The notes beneath the pieces are model-generated. The model worked only from the letters and a program-made list of their open reading frames with translations. It did no database searches and was not told the origin of the DNA. Made by a program: the position numbers and the translations under genes. Source: Pseudomonadota bacterium (GTDB taxonomy: Bacteria > Pseudomonadota > Gammaproteobacteria > Burkholderiales > Burkholderiaceae_C). From it: a stretch of 7,997 bases of DNA. Shown here piece after piece: positions 1 through 7,089 of the stretch. The stretch lies in assembly GCA_023422975.1 (NCBI GenBank), contig JAFAGF010000128.1, forward strand, positions 1 to 7,997, in the 5' to 3' direction. Numbering within the stretch: the stretch's first letter is position 1; every line of letters starts with the position of its first letter.

Positions 1-1
1 C

Positions 2-196
2 CTGCCCGGCCAGCCCAAGGCCATTGCCGAAACACTGGAAGGCCTGAAAGACACAGAAGGCAACCAGCTGATCAACGGTATTTTTGCGGCGGTGCCGTAT
101 TGCATCGATTTGATTGGCGGCCCTTACATGGAAACCGAGAACAGCGTGTGCAAAGCATTCCGACCCAAATCGGCCATTCGCGCACCGAAAGCGTAA
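2..196 (+). CDS. mogA: Molybdopterin adenylyltransferase MogA, C-terminal part
   Basis: This is the last 64 codons of a gene that enters from the left edge, ending in TAA at 194-196. The tail carries LPGQPKAIAETLEG, IFAAVPYCIDLIGGPYMET and VCKAFRPK, which match the C-terminal signature of MogA/MoaB-type proteins. MogA adenylylates molybdopterin in the cytoplasm before molybdate is inserted, the late step of molybdenum cofactor synthesis. The start, the N-terminal half and the active site lie outside the window, so completeness cannot be judged. A strong intrinsic terminator follows 20 bases after the stop, so the gene closes its transcription unit. MoaB is the main alternative name, but the LPGQPKAI and CKAFRPK segments fit MogA as I remember it. 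Confidence 0.88.
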   Translation: MPGQPKAIAETLEGLKDTEGNQLINGIFAAVPYCIDLIGGPYMETENSVCKAFRPKSAIRAPKA

Positions 197-216
197 ACCC
201 AGCCGCCGCCGACCCA

Positions 217-244
217 GGCACATGCACACCATGTGCCTTTTTTT
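217..244 (+). terminator. Intrinsic terminator of mogA
   Basis: A perfect 8-bp stem, GGCACATG (217-224) with CATGTGCC (230-237), closes a 5-nt loop and is followed at once by seven T (238-244). It sits 20 bases after the mogA stop. An ATG at 233 in frame with the next gene lies inside the 3' arm, one reason to reject that ATG as the exporter's start. Confidence 0.9.
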
Positions 245-245
245 A

Positions 246-264
246 TGCAGCACCTTGTGCTGCA
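246..264. promoter_or_regulatory. 19-bp palindrome before the MFS gene
   Basis: TGCAGCAC (246-253) and GTGCTGCA (257-264) form a perfect 8-bp inverted repeat around CTT. It begins two bases after the T-run of the mogA terminator and ends 11 bases before the AGGAA of the exporter. It has no T-tract of its own, so it is not a second terminator. It could be an operator for a regulator of the exporter or a hairpin in its leader; the sequence does not decide between them. Confidence 0.5.
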
Positions 265-283
265 ACGCCACCCACAGGAATTC

Positions 284-1495
284 ATGAAAAGCAATGTATC
301 GCTGACTTTTGTTCTGGCCATGTGCACCATGTTGGGTGCTCTGGGCATTGATACCTACCTGCCCTCTTTTCACGCCATTGCCCAGGAGTTTGGCGTAGGC
401 CCCACAGCCGTTCAGCAAACCCTGAGCGTCTACGTACTGGCCATGGCCATCACCATGCTGTTTTACGGCACGCTCAGCGATACCTTTGGCCGCCGCCGCG
501 TGCTGATGTGTGCCAGCATCGGCTACGCACTCACATCGATCGCAGCCGCTTTTGTCACCAGCATTGAAGCCCTGGTTGCCATGCGTTTTGCCCAAGGTGC
601 GATGGCTGGTGCCGGCATGGTGATTGCCCGCGCCGTAGTGCAAGACCGCTTTCAAGGTGCTGATGCACAGCGCATGATGAGCATGGTCATGTTCTGCTTT
701 GGCCTGGCCCCCGCGATTGCGCCCATCTTCGGTGGCTGGCTGCAAGCCCATGGCGGCTGGCGCGCGGCCTTCTTTTTCTTGGCGGTCTTTGGCGTGCTGC
801 TGGCGCTGCTGTGCTGGCGTGTGCTGCCCGAAACCCTGCCCGCAGAAAAGCGCATGCCGCTCAAGTTGGGCGTCATCACCCACAACTACCTGACCGCGCT
901 GCGCAATCCCAAATTTCGCCTCATGGTGCTGGGGCTGGCCTTGATGGCGGGTGCCAACGCCATCTACATCAGCGCGGCGGCAGAGTTTGTGATGGGCATT
1001 TTGAAGCTGGATGAAACCTCGTTCGGCTGGCTGTTCATTCCACTCATTGGTGGTTCCATGCTGGGCTCGGCCATCTCGGGCGTGCTGGCCAAACGCATTC
1101 CACCGCACATCCAAAAATGGATTGGCTACAGCTGCTTGCTGCTGGGCAGCGGCAGCAATGTGCTCTATCACACCTTCACCAGCACGCCCGTGGTGCCATG
1201 GGCCGTGTTGCCCATCACCTGCTACACGCTGGGCATTGCTCTGCTGATGCCCATCTTGTCGCTGCAAGTCATGGGCGTGTTCCCGCAGATGCGGGGTTTG
1301 GCATCCTCGCTGCAAGGCTTCACCCAAATGAGCGTATTTGCCATCATGGCCGGGGTGGTGGTGCCACAGCTGTTTCACAGCGGCTTGGGGCTGGCTGCAG
1401 GGCAGTTTGTGTCCGTGGTGATTGGCATGCTGGTGTGGTGGTGCTCCACCCGCATGCGCGATCCCACCCCTCAACCAAACCATACAAAACCATAG
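284..1495 (+). CDS. MFS drug exporter, Bcr/CflA type
   Basis: A 403-aa inner-membrane transporter of the major facilitator superfamily, length typical for the Bcr/CflA drug:proton antiporters (bicyclomycin, chloramphenicol and similar compounds). The N-terminus has the family hallmark GIDTYLPSF at about residues 21-29. Motif A, GTLSDTFGRRRVL, is at 62-74 in the loop after the second membrane segment, and a motif-C-like APAIAPIFGGW follows in the fifth-segment region. About twelve hydrophobic segments can be read, with a polar central loop around RVLPETLPAEKRMPLK. I chose ATG 284 because AGGAA (276-280) lies just upstream, though the spacing is short (3 nt), and because the in-frame ATG at 233 lies inside the mogA terminator. 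The gene stands alone on its strand, with no regulator or outer-membrane partner beside it. The true substrate cannot be read from sequence. Confidence 0.88.
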   Translation: MKSNVSLTFVLAMCTMLGALGIDTYLPSFHAIAQEFGVGPTAVQQTLSVYVLAMAITMLFYGTLSDTFGRRRVLMCASIGYALTSIAAAFVTSIEALVAMRFAQGAMAGAGMVIARAVVQDRFQGADAQRMMSMVMFCFGLAPAIAPIFGGWLQAHGGWRAAFFFLAVFGVLLALLCWRVLPETLPAEKRMPLKLGVITHNYLTALRNPKFRLMVLGLALMAGANAIYISAAAEFVMGILKLDETSFGWLFIPLIGGSMLGSAISGVLAKRIPPHIQKWIGYSCLLLGSGSNVLYHTFTSTPVVPWAVLPITCYTLGIALLMPILSLQVMGVFPQMRGLASSLQGFTQMSVFAIMAGVVVPQLFHSGLGLAAGQFVSVVIGMLVWWCSTRMRDPTPQPNHTKP

Positions 1496-1574
1496 CTTTC
1501 AGCGCTTTATACACCTAGTTTTCAGATATTTTTCAGTTTGAAAACAATGAAATACAAGCGCTAACAGCTCCTAT
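1492..1574. repeat. Long imperfect inverted repeat, Comamonadaceae-like
   Basis: The left arm AGCTTTCAGCGCTT (1494-1507) and right arm AAGCGCTAACAGCT (1556-1569) are complementary at 12 of 14 positions. Both are bordered by ATAG/CTAT (1492-1495 and 1571-1574), the right side having three extra bases. A second perfect 7-bp pair, GTTTTCA (1518-1524) with TGAAAAC (1539-1545), is nested between them. The stop codon of the MFS gene (1493-1495) lies in the left arm. The AGCGCTT core resembles a dispersed intergenic repeat I recall from Comamonadaceae genomes; that identification is from memory, while the pairing is seen directly. Confidence 0.65.
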
Positions 1575-1591
1575 TTTTTCAAAGATGGTAC

Positions 1592-1622
1592 AAAAAAAGG
1601 CAGCCCTTAAGCTGCCTTTTTT
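1592..1622. terminator. Bidirectional terminator between convergent genes
   Basis: GGCAGC (1599-1604) and GCTGCC (1611-1616) pair around a 6-nt loop. The stem is flanked by an A-run (1592-1598) on the left and a T-run (1617-1622) on the right, so it works as a U-tailed terminator on either strand. It ends the MFS gene from the left and the first dctP gene from the right, whose stop codon is 20 bases away. Confidence 0.88.
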
Positions 1623-1642
1623 GAGGACCATGAGATCACACA

Positions 1643-2722
1643 TCACAGCTTCTGGCTGGACATGAAATTGTCGAAGCGACCTTCCGAGAAACGGAACCAC
1701 AGCACTTGGTCGCGCTGGAAATTGCGGTAGTCGGCGTAGACCTTCTTCCAGTCGGGGTTGCTGGCATCCAGGCTCTGGTACAGCTCCATCGTGGCTTTGA
1801 ACGAGGCATCCATGACCTGCTGCGGGAATGGCAGCACCTTGGCTTTGGCGGCCACCAACTGCTTCAACGCACCGGGGTTGCGCGCGTCATAGCGGCCCTG
1901 GCAAGTCACGTGCGCTTCGTGGGCCGCAGCCTTTACGATGGCCTTGTACTCATTGCTCAGGCCGTTGAAGGCCTTGTCGTTGATGTAGAAGGACAGGTTC
2001 AGCGAGCCTTCCCACCAACCGGGGTAGTAATAGAAAGGTGCAACCTTGTTCAGGCCCAGCTTCAGATCGTCGTAAGGGCCAATCCACTCGGCTGCATCGA
2101 TCGTGCCTTTTTCCAGCGATTGGTAGATTTCGCCCGCAGGAATGTTCTGGGGCACCGCACCCAATTTTTCCAGCACCTTGCCGGCAAAGCCACCCACGCG
2201 GAACTTCAAGCCCTTGATATCTTCGGTGCTCTTGATTTCCTTGCGGAACCAACCGCCCATCTGCGCACCGGTATTGCCACCCAGCATCGGCACGATGTTG
2301 TACTTGGCGTAGAACTCGGTCATCAGCTTGTTGCCGTTGCCTTCCACCATCCAGGCCGTCAGCTGGCGTGAATTCATACCGAAAGGAATCGCACCACCAA
2401 TGGCAAACACCTCATTCTTGCCAAAGAAGTAGTAAGGCGCGGTGTGGGCCATTTCCACACTGCCGTTTTGCACGCCGTCCACCACGTTGAATGCAGGCAT
2501 CAACTCGCCAGCCTGGTGTACCGAGACTTCAAACTTGCCACCGGTCATGGATTTGACGGCGTGTGCAAACACGTCGGCAGCACCATAAATGGTGTCCAGT
2601 GATTTGGGAAAACTTGAAGCAATGCGCCAGCGCAGCGCAGGTTGTGCATGCACCGCTGGGGCTGCTGCCGCAGCCAGAACACCGGCGATACCGGCGTTTT
2701 TGAGCATCGAACGACGATCCAT
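1643..2722 (-). CDS. TRAP transporter substrate-binding protein, TakP-like (copy 1)
   Basis: A 359-aa periplasmic binding protein of the DctP family, which delivers a carboxylate to a sodium-driven TRAP permease. The N-terminus DRRSMLK followed by an alanine-rich stretch and AVHAQ (cleavage likely after residue 26) looks like a Tat-type signal peptide. The mature part closely resembles Rhodobacter sphaeroides TakP, a 2-oxoacid binder. The residues I recall as ligand or sodium contacts in TakP are all present: Gln154 in TGAQMGGW, Arg175 in KFRVGG, Glu212-Trp213 in AAEWIGPYDD, and Glu238 in PGWWEG. ATG 2722 is chosen because AAGGAG (2729-2734) lies 6 nt upstream and the signal peptide starts there; a GTG at 2794 would add 24 residues that look non-coding. 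No convincing promoter was seen between it and the preceding terminator. No DctQ/DctM gene is adjacent, so the permease partner must be elsewhere. A 2-oxoacid or related carboxylate substrate is inferred. Confidence 0.88.
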   Translation of the reverse strand: MDRRSMLKNAGIAGVLAAAAAPAVHAQPALRWRIASSFPKSLDTIYGAADVFAHAVKSMTGGKFEVSVHQAGELMPAFNVVDGVQNGSVEMAHTAPYYFFGKNEVFAIGGAIPFGMNSRQLTAWMVEGNGNKLMTEFYAKYNIVPMLGGNTGAQMGGWFRKEIKSTEDIKGLKFRVGGFAGKVLEKLGAVPQNIPAGEIYQSLEKGTIDAAEWIGPYDDLKLGLNKVAPFYYYPGWWEGSLNLSFYINDKAFNGLSNEYKAIVKAAAHEAHVTCQGRYDARNPGALKQLVAAKAKVLPFPQQVMDASFKATMELYQSLDASNPDWKKVYADYRNFQRDQVLWFRFSEGRFDNFMSSQKL

Positions 2723-2794
2723 GAGGGTCTCCTTAGTGGTTATCAAAAATAAACCTCGCCTTCCTGCCTCGCTTCTGCGGCGAATTGCAGGCAC

Positions 2795-2833
2795 AAAAAA
2801 ACCGGTGCGCTGAGCCTCAATGCACCGGTTTTT
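2795..2833 (-). terminator. Terminator between the two dctP genes
   Basis: ACCGGTGC (2801-2808) pairs perfectly with GCACCGGT (2822-2829), and a smaller TGA/TCA pair continues inside the loop. On the minus strand the stem is followed by a U-run complementary to 2795-2800. It lies 52 bases past the stop of the upstream dctP copy, so the two paralogs are probably separate transcripts or joined only by read-through. A T-run (2828-2833) on the other side would let it act on the + strand too. Confidence 0.85.
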
Positions 2834-2881
2834 ATGGATTGCTGCGCTGGCATAAGAAAAGCTGCAAGCGCGATCTTCAAA

Positions 2882-3964
2882 TTACAGTTTGACCGAAGTC
2901 ATGTACTGGTTGTAGCGCAGCTCCGAGAAGCGCTCCCACAACAGCTGGTCACGCTGGAAAGCGCGCATGTCTTCGTGGATCTTCTTGAACTCGGGCGACT
3001 TGGCCTCATGCTCTGCAAAAACTTCCATCGAAGCTTTGAAGCCCGCGTCCATCACATCCTTGGGGAATGCCTTCAACTGGGTCTTGTCACCCACCAGCTT
3101 CTTCAAGGCAATGGGGTTCAGCGCGTCATACTTGGAAGTCATGTCACGCGCAGCCACGTTCGAGGCCACCTTCACGATTTCCTTGTACTCCGTGGGCAGT
3201 GCATTGAGCGCCTTCAGATTCACAAAGAAGCCCAACTCTGCGCCACCTTCCCACCAGCCGGGGTAGTAGTAGTACGGCGCAACCTTGTTAAAGCCCAGCT
3301 TCTGATCATCGTACGGGCCCACAAACTCAACGGAGTCCAGCGTGCCTTTTTCCAGCGCCTGGTACACGTCACCGGCAGGCATGTTTTGCGACACCACGCC
3401 CAGCTTGGCCATGGCTTCACCAAACAAACCACCGCCCAGACGCATCTTCAAACCCTTGAGGTCAGCTGCCGACTTGATTTCCTTACGGTACCAGCCACCC
3501 ATCTGGGTGCCGGTGTTACCTGCGCTGTAACTCTTGATGTTGTAGTTGGCGCAGAACGCGTCAAACAGCTTGCGACCGTTGCCATGCTCCATCCACGCGT
3601 CCATCTGGCGTGCGGTCAGGCCAAAAGGCACAGCGCAGCCAAAAGCAAAAATAGAGCTTTTGCCAGTGAAGTAATAAGGCGCAGTCAACGCCATTTCAAT
3701 CGTGCTGTTCTCCAGGGCATCCACCACGCCAAACGCGGGCATCAACTCACCTGCGGCATGCACCGAGACTTCAAACTTGCCGCCCGACAGCGCCTTGACG
3801 ACTTGGGCAAACTTCTCACCACTACCAAAAATGGTGTCCAGGGACTTGGGAAAGCTTGCAGCCATGCGCCAGCGCAATGTCGGCTGCGCATGCACGGCTG
3901 GTGCTGCTGCAGCAGCCAATACGCCTGCAATGCCGGCATTTTTGATGAGGGAACGACGGTCCAT
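2882..3964 (-). CDS. TRAP transporter substrate-binding protein, TakP-like (copy 2)
   Basis: A 360-aa periplasmic binding protein, paralog of the neighbouring gene downstream. The two align end to end with one extra residue here (near 178-181, GGGLFG against GGFAG). The Tat-like signal peptide is almost identical to copy 1: DRRSLIK, alanine run, AVHAQ, cleavage likely after residue 26. Pocket residues by comparison with TakP are Gln154 (TGTQMGGW), Arg175 (KMRLGG), Glu213 and Glu239 (PGWWEG). The tryptophan after the first Glu is replaced by Phe214 (SVEFVGPYDD). This, plus the loop insertion, suggests a different ligand preference from copy 1. ATG 3964 has AAGGAG (3970-3975) upstream; a GTG at 3985 is rejected. 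The start region is preceded by a large folded element. Tandem duplication is inferred from adjacency and likeness. No permease gene lies in the window. Confidence 0.88.
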   Translation of the reverse strand: MDRRSLIKNAGIAGVLAAAAAPAVHAQPTLRWRMAASFPKSLDTIFGSGEKFAQVVKALSGGKFEVSVHAAGELMPAFGVVDALENSTIEMALTAPYYFTGKSSIFAFGCAVPFGLTARQMDAWMEHGNGRKLFDAFCANYNIKSYSAGNTGTQMGGWYRKEIKSAADLKGLKMRLGGGLFGEAMAKLGVVSQNMPAGDVYQALEKGTLDSVEFVGPYDDQKLGFNKVAPYYYYPGWWEGGAELGFFVNLKALNALPTEYKEIVKVASNVAARDMTSKYDALNPIALKKLVGDKTQLKAFPKDVMDAGFKASMEVFAEHEAKSPEFKKIHEDMRAFQRDQLLWERFSELRYNQYMTSVKL

Positions 3965-3975
3965 TTTTTCTCCTT

Positions 3976-4037
3976 GAATTTGCACGCGCAGCCAATGCAG
4001 AGATTGGCCGCGCCACCGCGTGAGGTGTGCAAAATTC
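3976..4037 (-). promoter_or_regulatory. Large folded element abutting the Shine-Dalgarno of dctP copy 2
   Basis: Read on the minus strand, GAATTTTGCAC (4037-4027) pairs with GTGCAAATTC (3985-3976) with one bulged base. Inside it, GCGCGGCCAAT (4013-4003) pairs with ATTGGCTGCGC (3996-3986) with one G-U, around a 6-nt loop. The 13 bases between the two stems on one side can form a small CACC/GGTG hairpin, giving a three-way-junction-like fold. The element ends exactly where AAGGAG (3975-3970) begins. TAGAAT (4039-4034) is a fair -10 hexamer but has no good -35. If it is used, the transcript would start near 4027 and the outer repeat would act as DNA rather than RNA. Confidence 0.5.
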
Positions 4038-4053
4038 TAGGAATGAAAAATGT

Positions 4054-4079
4054 AAAAAACGTTGGGGGTAAACCCCCGA
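4054..4079 (-). terminator. Intrinsic terminator of the xseB-ispA-dxs unit
   Basis: GGGGG (4064-4068) and CCCCC (4073-4077) pair around TAAA, with one or two extra pairs at the base. On the minus strand a U6 tract (complement of 4054-4059) follows two bases after the stem. It lies about 65 bases past the dxs stop and upstream of the second dctP gene, separating the isoprenoid unit from the transporter genes. Confidence 0.82.
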
Positions 4080-4094
4080 AAACTCACCGTCTTC

Positions 4095-4135
4095 AGCCAT
4101 TTGTCAGTCAGGCTTGAGCCACCTGACCCATGGCT
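4095..4135 (-). repeat. Nested inverted repeats just after dxs
   Basis: AGCCAT (4095-4100) and ATGGCT (4130-4135) enclose GTCAGG (4107-4112) and CCTGAC (4122-4127), both pairs perfect 6-mers. There is no U-tract, so this is not a terminator by itself. In the dxs transcript it would form a 3' hairpin between the stop codon and the true terminator, perhaps protecting the 3' end. Confidence 0.45.
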
Positions 4136-4144
4136 CCATCCAGA

Positions 4145-6043
4145 TTACTGGTTCAAAAAGCGCTGTCGAATGGAGCGCTCAATCCCTGTCGCATCCAGCC
4201 CCTGAATGGCCATCAGCTTGACCGGGTCACCATGCTCAATGAATTGATCTGGCAAGCCCAGGTGCAGCATCGGCACAGTGATGCCTGCAGCCGCCAGGGC
4301 CTCTGACACCGCAGCACCGGCACCTCCGGCCACACAGCCGTCCTCCACGGTCACGAGGGCATCATGGCTGGCCGCCAGCTCACGCACCAACGCCTCATCC
4401 AAAGGTTTGGCCCAGCGCATATTGGCCACCGTTGCATTCACTGCTTCAGCCACTTGCAGCGCCGGGTACAGCAACGTACCAAACGCCAAGATTGCAATAC
4501 GTGGCTTGGTGTTGCCATTCTCGCCAGCACGCAGTGCCGTGCTTTGACGACGCACCTCACCTTTGCCAAACGGCAGGGCGGACAAGTTCTTCAACGGCTC
4601 CACCCCCACACCAGCGCCACGCGGATAGCGCACGCACACAGGGTGATCTTGCTCATAAGCCGTTGTCAACAACTGGCGGCATTCACGCTCATCAGCAGGC
4701 GTGGCCATGCTCATATTGGGAATGCAGCGCACAAAGGCGATGTCATAAGCCCCTGCGTGTGTAGCACCATCGGCACCCACCAAACCCGCACGATCCAGGG
4801 CAAACACCATAGGCAGCTTTTGTAGGGCCACATCGTGAATCAGCTGGTCATACGCACGCTGCAAGAAGGTGGAGTAAATAGCCACCACGGGCTTGACGCC
4901 TTCACATGCCATGCCTGCCGCAAATGTGATGGCGTGCTGCTCGGCAATGCCTACGTCGTAATAACGCTCTGGAAAGAGTTTTTCAAACTCCACCAAGCCC
5001 GAGCCCTCACGCATCGCAGGCGTAATACCCACCAGGCGCTTGTCTTGTGCCGCCATATCGCACAGCCAATTGCCAAAAACCTGGGTGAATGTCGGCTTGG
5101 AAGGGGCGGAGGACTTCACGATGCCAACGGCTGGATCAAATTTACCAGGGCCGTGGTAAGTCACCGGGTCGGCTTCCGCCAACTTGTAACCATGTCCCTT
5201 CTTCGTGACCACATGCAAGAACTGGGGGCCTTCTAGGCTGCGAATGTTCTCCAGGGTAGGAATCAGAGAGTCCAGGTCATGCCCATCGATCGGGCCGATG
5301 TAGTTGAAGCCAAAATTTTCAAACATGGTGGCAGGCACCACCATACCTTTGGCATGTTGCTCCAGGCGTTTGGCCAGCTCCAGCAACGGAGGCACCTGCT
5401 TGAGCACATTTTTGCCAACATTGCGTGCCGCTGCGTAAAACTGACCGCTCATGAGCTGCGCCAGATAGCGGTTCAAGGCACCGACTGGCGGACTGATGCT
5501 CATGTCGTTGTCATTGAGAATGACCAGCAAGTTGCCATCCAGCACGCCAGCATTGTTCATGGCTTCAAACGCCATGCCTGCCGTCATGGCGCCATCGCCA
5601 ATCACCGCAATTGCGCGGCGCTCTTCCCCTTTGCGTTTGGCAGCCATCGCCATGCCCAATGCCGCTGAAATACTGGTCGAAGAGTGCCCCACACCAAAGG
5701 TGTCGTACTCACTTTCGCTACGCAGCGGAAAGCCCGAAATACCATCGAGCTGGCGCAGCGTATGCATGCGGTCACGGCGACCCGTCAGAATTTTGTGGGG
5801 GTAGGTTTGGTGGCCCACATCCCAAACCACCCGGTCGTAGGGCGTATTGAACACATGGTGCAGGGCAATGGTGAGCTCCACCGTGCCCAAATTGGAACTT
5901 AAGTGACCACCTGTTTTGGACACACTGTCCAAGACATAGGCACGCAACTCATCAGACAGCGCTTTGAGGTCACTGCGCGACATGGTGCGCAGGTCAGAAG
6001 GTGTATTCACTTTCTGCAGCAAAGGGTAGGCGTTCGTGGTCAT
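4145..6043 (-). CDS. dxs: 1-deoxy-D-xylulose-5-phosphate synthase
   Basis: A 632-aa cytoplasmic enzyme, full length for Dxs. It condenses pyruvate and glyceraldehyde 3-phosphate to DXP with loss of CO2, the entry step of the MEP isoprenoid pathway, and needs thiamine diphosphate and Mg2+. Visible signatures are [11 protein letters not shown] with the substrate-site His at about 47, the ThDP motif GDGAMTAG at about 149-156 continuing to [18 protein letters not shown] with the catalytic Glu368, the arginine/tyrosine segment in [10 protein letters not shown], and [12 protein letters not shown] near the middle of the transketolase pyrimidine domain. ATG 6043 is preferred over the in-frame TTG at 6049; neither has a clear Shine-Dalgarno, the upstream bases being CCCCC-rich. 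It is the last gene after xseB and ispA, 100 bases downstream of ispA, and has its own terminator. Confidence 0.97.
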   Translation of the reverse strand: MTTNAYPLLQKVNTPSDLRTMSRSDLKALSDELRAYVLDSVSKTGGHLSSNLGTVELTIALHHVFNTPYDRVVWDVGHQTYPHKILTGRRDRMHTLRQLDGISGFPLRSESEYDTFGVGHSSTSISAALGMAMAAKRKGEERRAIAVIGDGAMTAGMAFEAMNNAGVLDGNLLVILNDNDMSISPPVGALNRYLAQLMSGQFYAAARNVGKNVLKQVPPLLELAKRLEQHAKGMVVPATMFENFGFNYIGPIDGHDLDSLIPTLENIRSLEGPQFLHVVTKKGHGYKLAEADPVTYHGPGKFDPAVGIVKSSAPSKPTFTQVFGNWLCDMAAQDKRLVGITPAMREGSGLVEFEKLFPERYYDVGIAEQHAITFAAGMACEGVKPVVAIYSTFLQRAYDQLIHDVALQKLPMVFALDRAGLVGADGATHAGAYDIAFVRCIPNMSMATPADERECRQLLTTAYEQDHPVCVRYPRGAGVGVEPLKNLSALPFGKGEVRRQSTALRAGENGNTKPRIAILAFGTLLYPALQVAEAVNATVANMRWAKPLDEALVRELAASHDALVTVEDGCVAGGAGAAVSEALAAAGITVPMLHLGLPDQFIEHGDPVKLMAIQGLDATGIERSIRQRFLNQ

Positions 6044-6061
6044 TCGCAAATTAGGGGGTAG

Positions 6062-6157
6062 CTGGTTGCACGAAGCGACGAGTGTGCGTGCACAACACGC
6101 AACCAGACAATAGGAAAAATTCGACTATTGGGTGTAAGCACGCTCAATGCGAGCGTG
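6062..6157 (-). repeat. Cluster of three inverted repeats between ispA and dxs
   Basis: Three perfect dyads lie one after another in the roughly 100-bp gap: CACGCTC (6139-6145) with GAGCGTG (6151-6157), overlapping the ispA stop; CAATAG (6108-6113) with CTATTG (6125-6130); and CTGGTTGC (6062-6069) with GCAACCAG (6099-6106). The last encloses TGTGC/GCACA. None is followed by a clean U-tract in the direction of transcription, so they look like structured intercistronic RNA or protein sites rather than a full terminator. No convincing dxs promoter was seen here. Confidence 0.5.
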
Positions 6158-7079
6158 ACACCACCATATGGGCCAAGGCAGACAGCGCCCGCACATCCTG
6201 CAGGCCACTGTCATGCAGCGCAGCCAGCGCTTGCTCCAGCAGATTGCTGGCATAGCTGCGCGCCCCGTCCAAGCCCATCAAAGACACAAAGGTGGGCTTT
6301 TCGTTGGCGGCATCCTTGCCCGGTGTTTTGCCCAACGTAGCAGCATCTGCGACCACATCCAGCACATCATCCACCACCTGGAATGCAATACCCAGCGCCG
6401 TGGCGTAGCGTGCAAGCGCCTGCTGCACCTGCGCAGGCACCGTGGCACAAGCCACGCCCATGGCCACACTGGCTTCCAGCAACGCACCCGTTTTCAAGCT
6501 GTGCATGTGACGCAACTCTTGCTCTGTCAACGTCTTGCCCACACTGGCCAAGTCAATCGCTTGCCCACCCGCCATGCCCTGCGCACCGGCGGCCTGCGCC
6601 AGGATACGGCACAGCTTGGCTTGCACTGGTGCGGGCACCTCCAGTTCCGAAGGCGTCAGCAACTCAAAAGCCAGCGCCTGCAAAGCGTCACCACCCAGCA
6701 ACGCCTGTGACTCACCAAACTGCACGTGCACCGTGGGCTTGCCACGGCGCAGTACATCGTTGTCCATACACGGCATGTCGTCGTGTACCAAGGAGTAAGC
6801 ATGAATCAGCTCTACCGCACATGCAGCCCGGATGGCGGCTTCGGGCAGCCCCTGTACAGACTGGGCTGCAGCCAACACCAGCAGGGGACGCAAGCGCTTG
6901 CCACCGTCAAGCACGGCATAGCGCATGGATTCACCCAGGTTGGCTGGTGCATTCACACCCACCCATGCAGACAACGCTTGCTCTGTACGTTGCAACTGCT
7001 CGTGCACCCAGGCATTGGCATCAAACTCGGAGGTGGAAGGCGCGGAAATATGTGGCGTAGTCAAAATCGGAGATTCCAT
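6144..7079 (-). CDS. ispA: Farnesyl diphosphate synthase (short-chain polyprenyl synthase)
   Basis: A 311-aa cytoplasmic enzyme that joins IPP to DMAPP and then to geranyl diphosphate, giving farnesyl diphosphate for quinones, undecaprenyl phosphate and other isoprenoids. The substrate motifs are clear: GGKRLRPLL at 59-67, first Asp-rich motif DDMPCMD at 100-106 with the two-residue insertion usual for bacterial FPP synthases, LRRGKPTVH after it, GGDALQALAF, and the second Asp-rich motif DDVLD at 237-241. AYSLVHDD fits a farnesyl-length product, but chain length is an inference. ATG 7079 lies 10 bases after the xseB stop, suggesting translational coupling. Upstream in-frame starts inside xseB (ATG 7124, GTG 7133) would add a basic, non-conserved extension. 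Length is slightly above the roughly 300 aa of E. coli IspA because of a low-complexity N-terminus. Confidence 0.95.
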   Translation of the reverse strand: MESPILTTPHISAPSTSEFDANAWVHEQLQRTEQALSAWVGVNAPANLGESMRYAVLDGGKRLRPLLVLAAAQSVQGLPEAAIRAACAVELIHAYSLVHDDMPCMDNDVLRRGKPTVHVQFGESQALLGGDALQALAFELLTPSELEVPAPVQAKLCRILAQAAGAQGMAGGQAIDLASVGKTLTEQELRHMHSLKTGALLEASVAMGVACATVPAQVQQALARYATALGIAFQVVDDVLDVVADAATLGKTPGKDAANEKPTFVSLMGLDGARSYASNLLEQALAALHDSGLQDVRALSALAHMVVSRSH

Positions 7080-7089
7080 GTCGGCCCAC

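Noticed and set aside
233..283. Upstream ATG giving the exporter 17 more residues
   Set aside because: The ATG lies in the 3' arm of the mogA terminator and has no ribosome site, and the added residues are not membrane-protein-like; ATG 284 fits the family N-terminus.
1706..2371. Open frame of 221 codons on the + strand, antisense to dctP copy 1
   Set aside because: The translation has no recognisable domain and parallels the antisense frame of copy 2, as expected for paralogs with the same codon bias.
2723..2794. Promoter for dctP copy 1 between the terminator and its start
   Set aside because: GATAAC and TATTTT could be -10 hexamers, but no -35 lies at a workable distance, so no promoter is called.
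2834..4117. Long open frame of 427 codons on the + strand, antisense to dctP copy 2
   Set aside because: It mirrors a well-supported gene on the other strand, has no family features, and runs through the dctP leader and the dxs terminator; an artefact of codon bias.
4364..5668. Several + strand open frames of 90-150 codons inside dxs
   Set aside because: They lie fully within the conserved dxs coding sequence and encode His/Arg-rich low-complexity products without ribosome sites.
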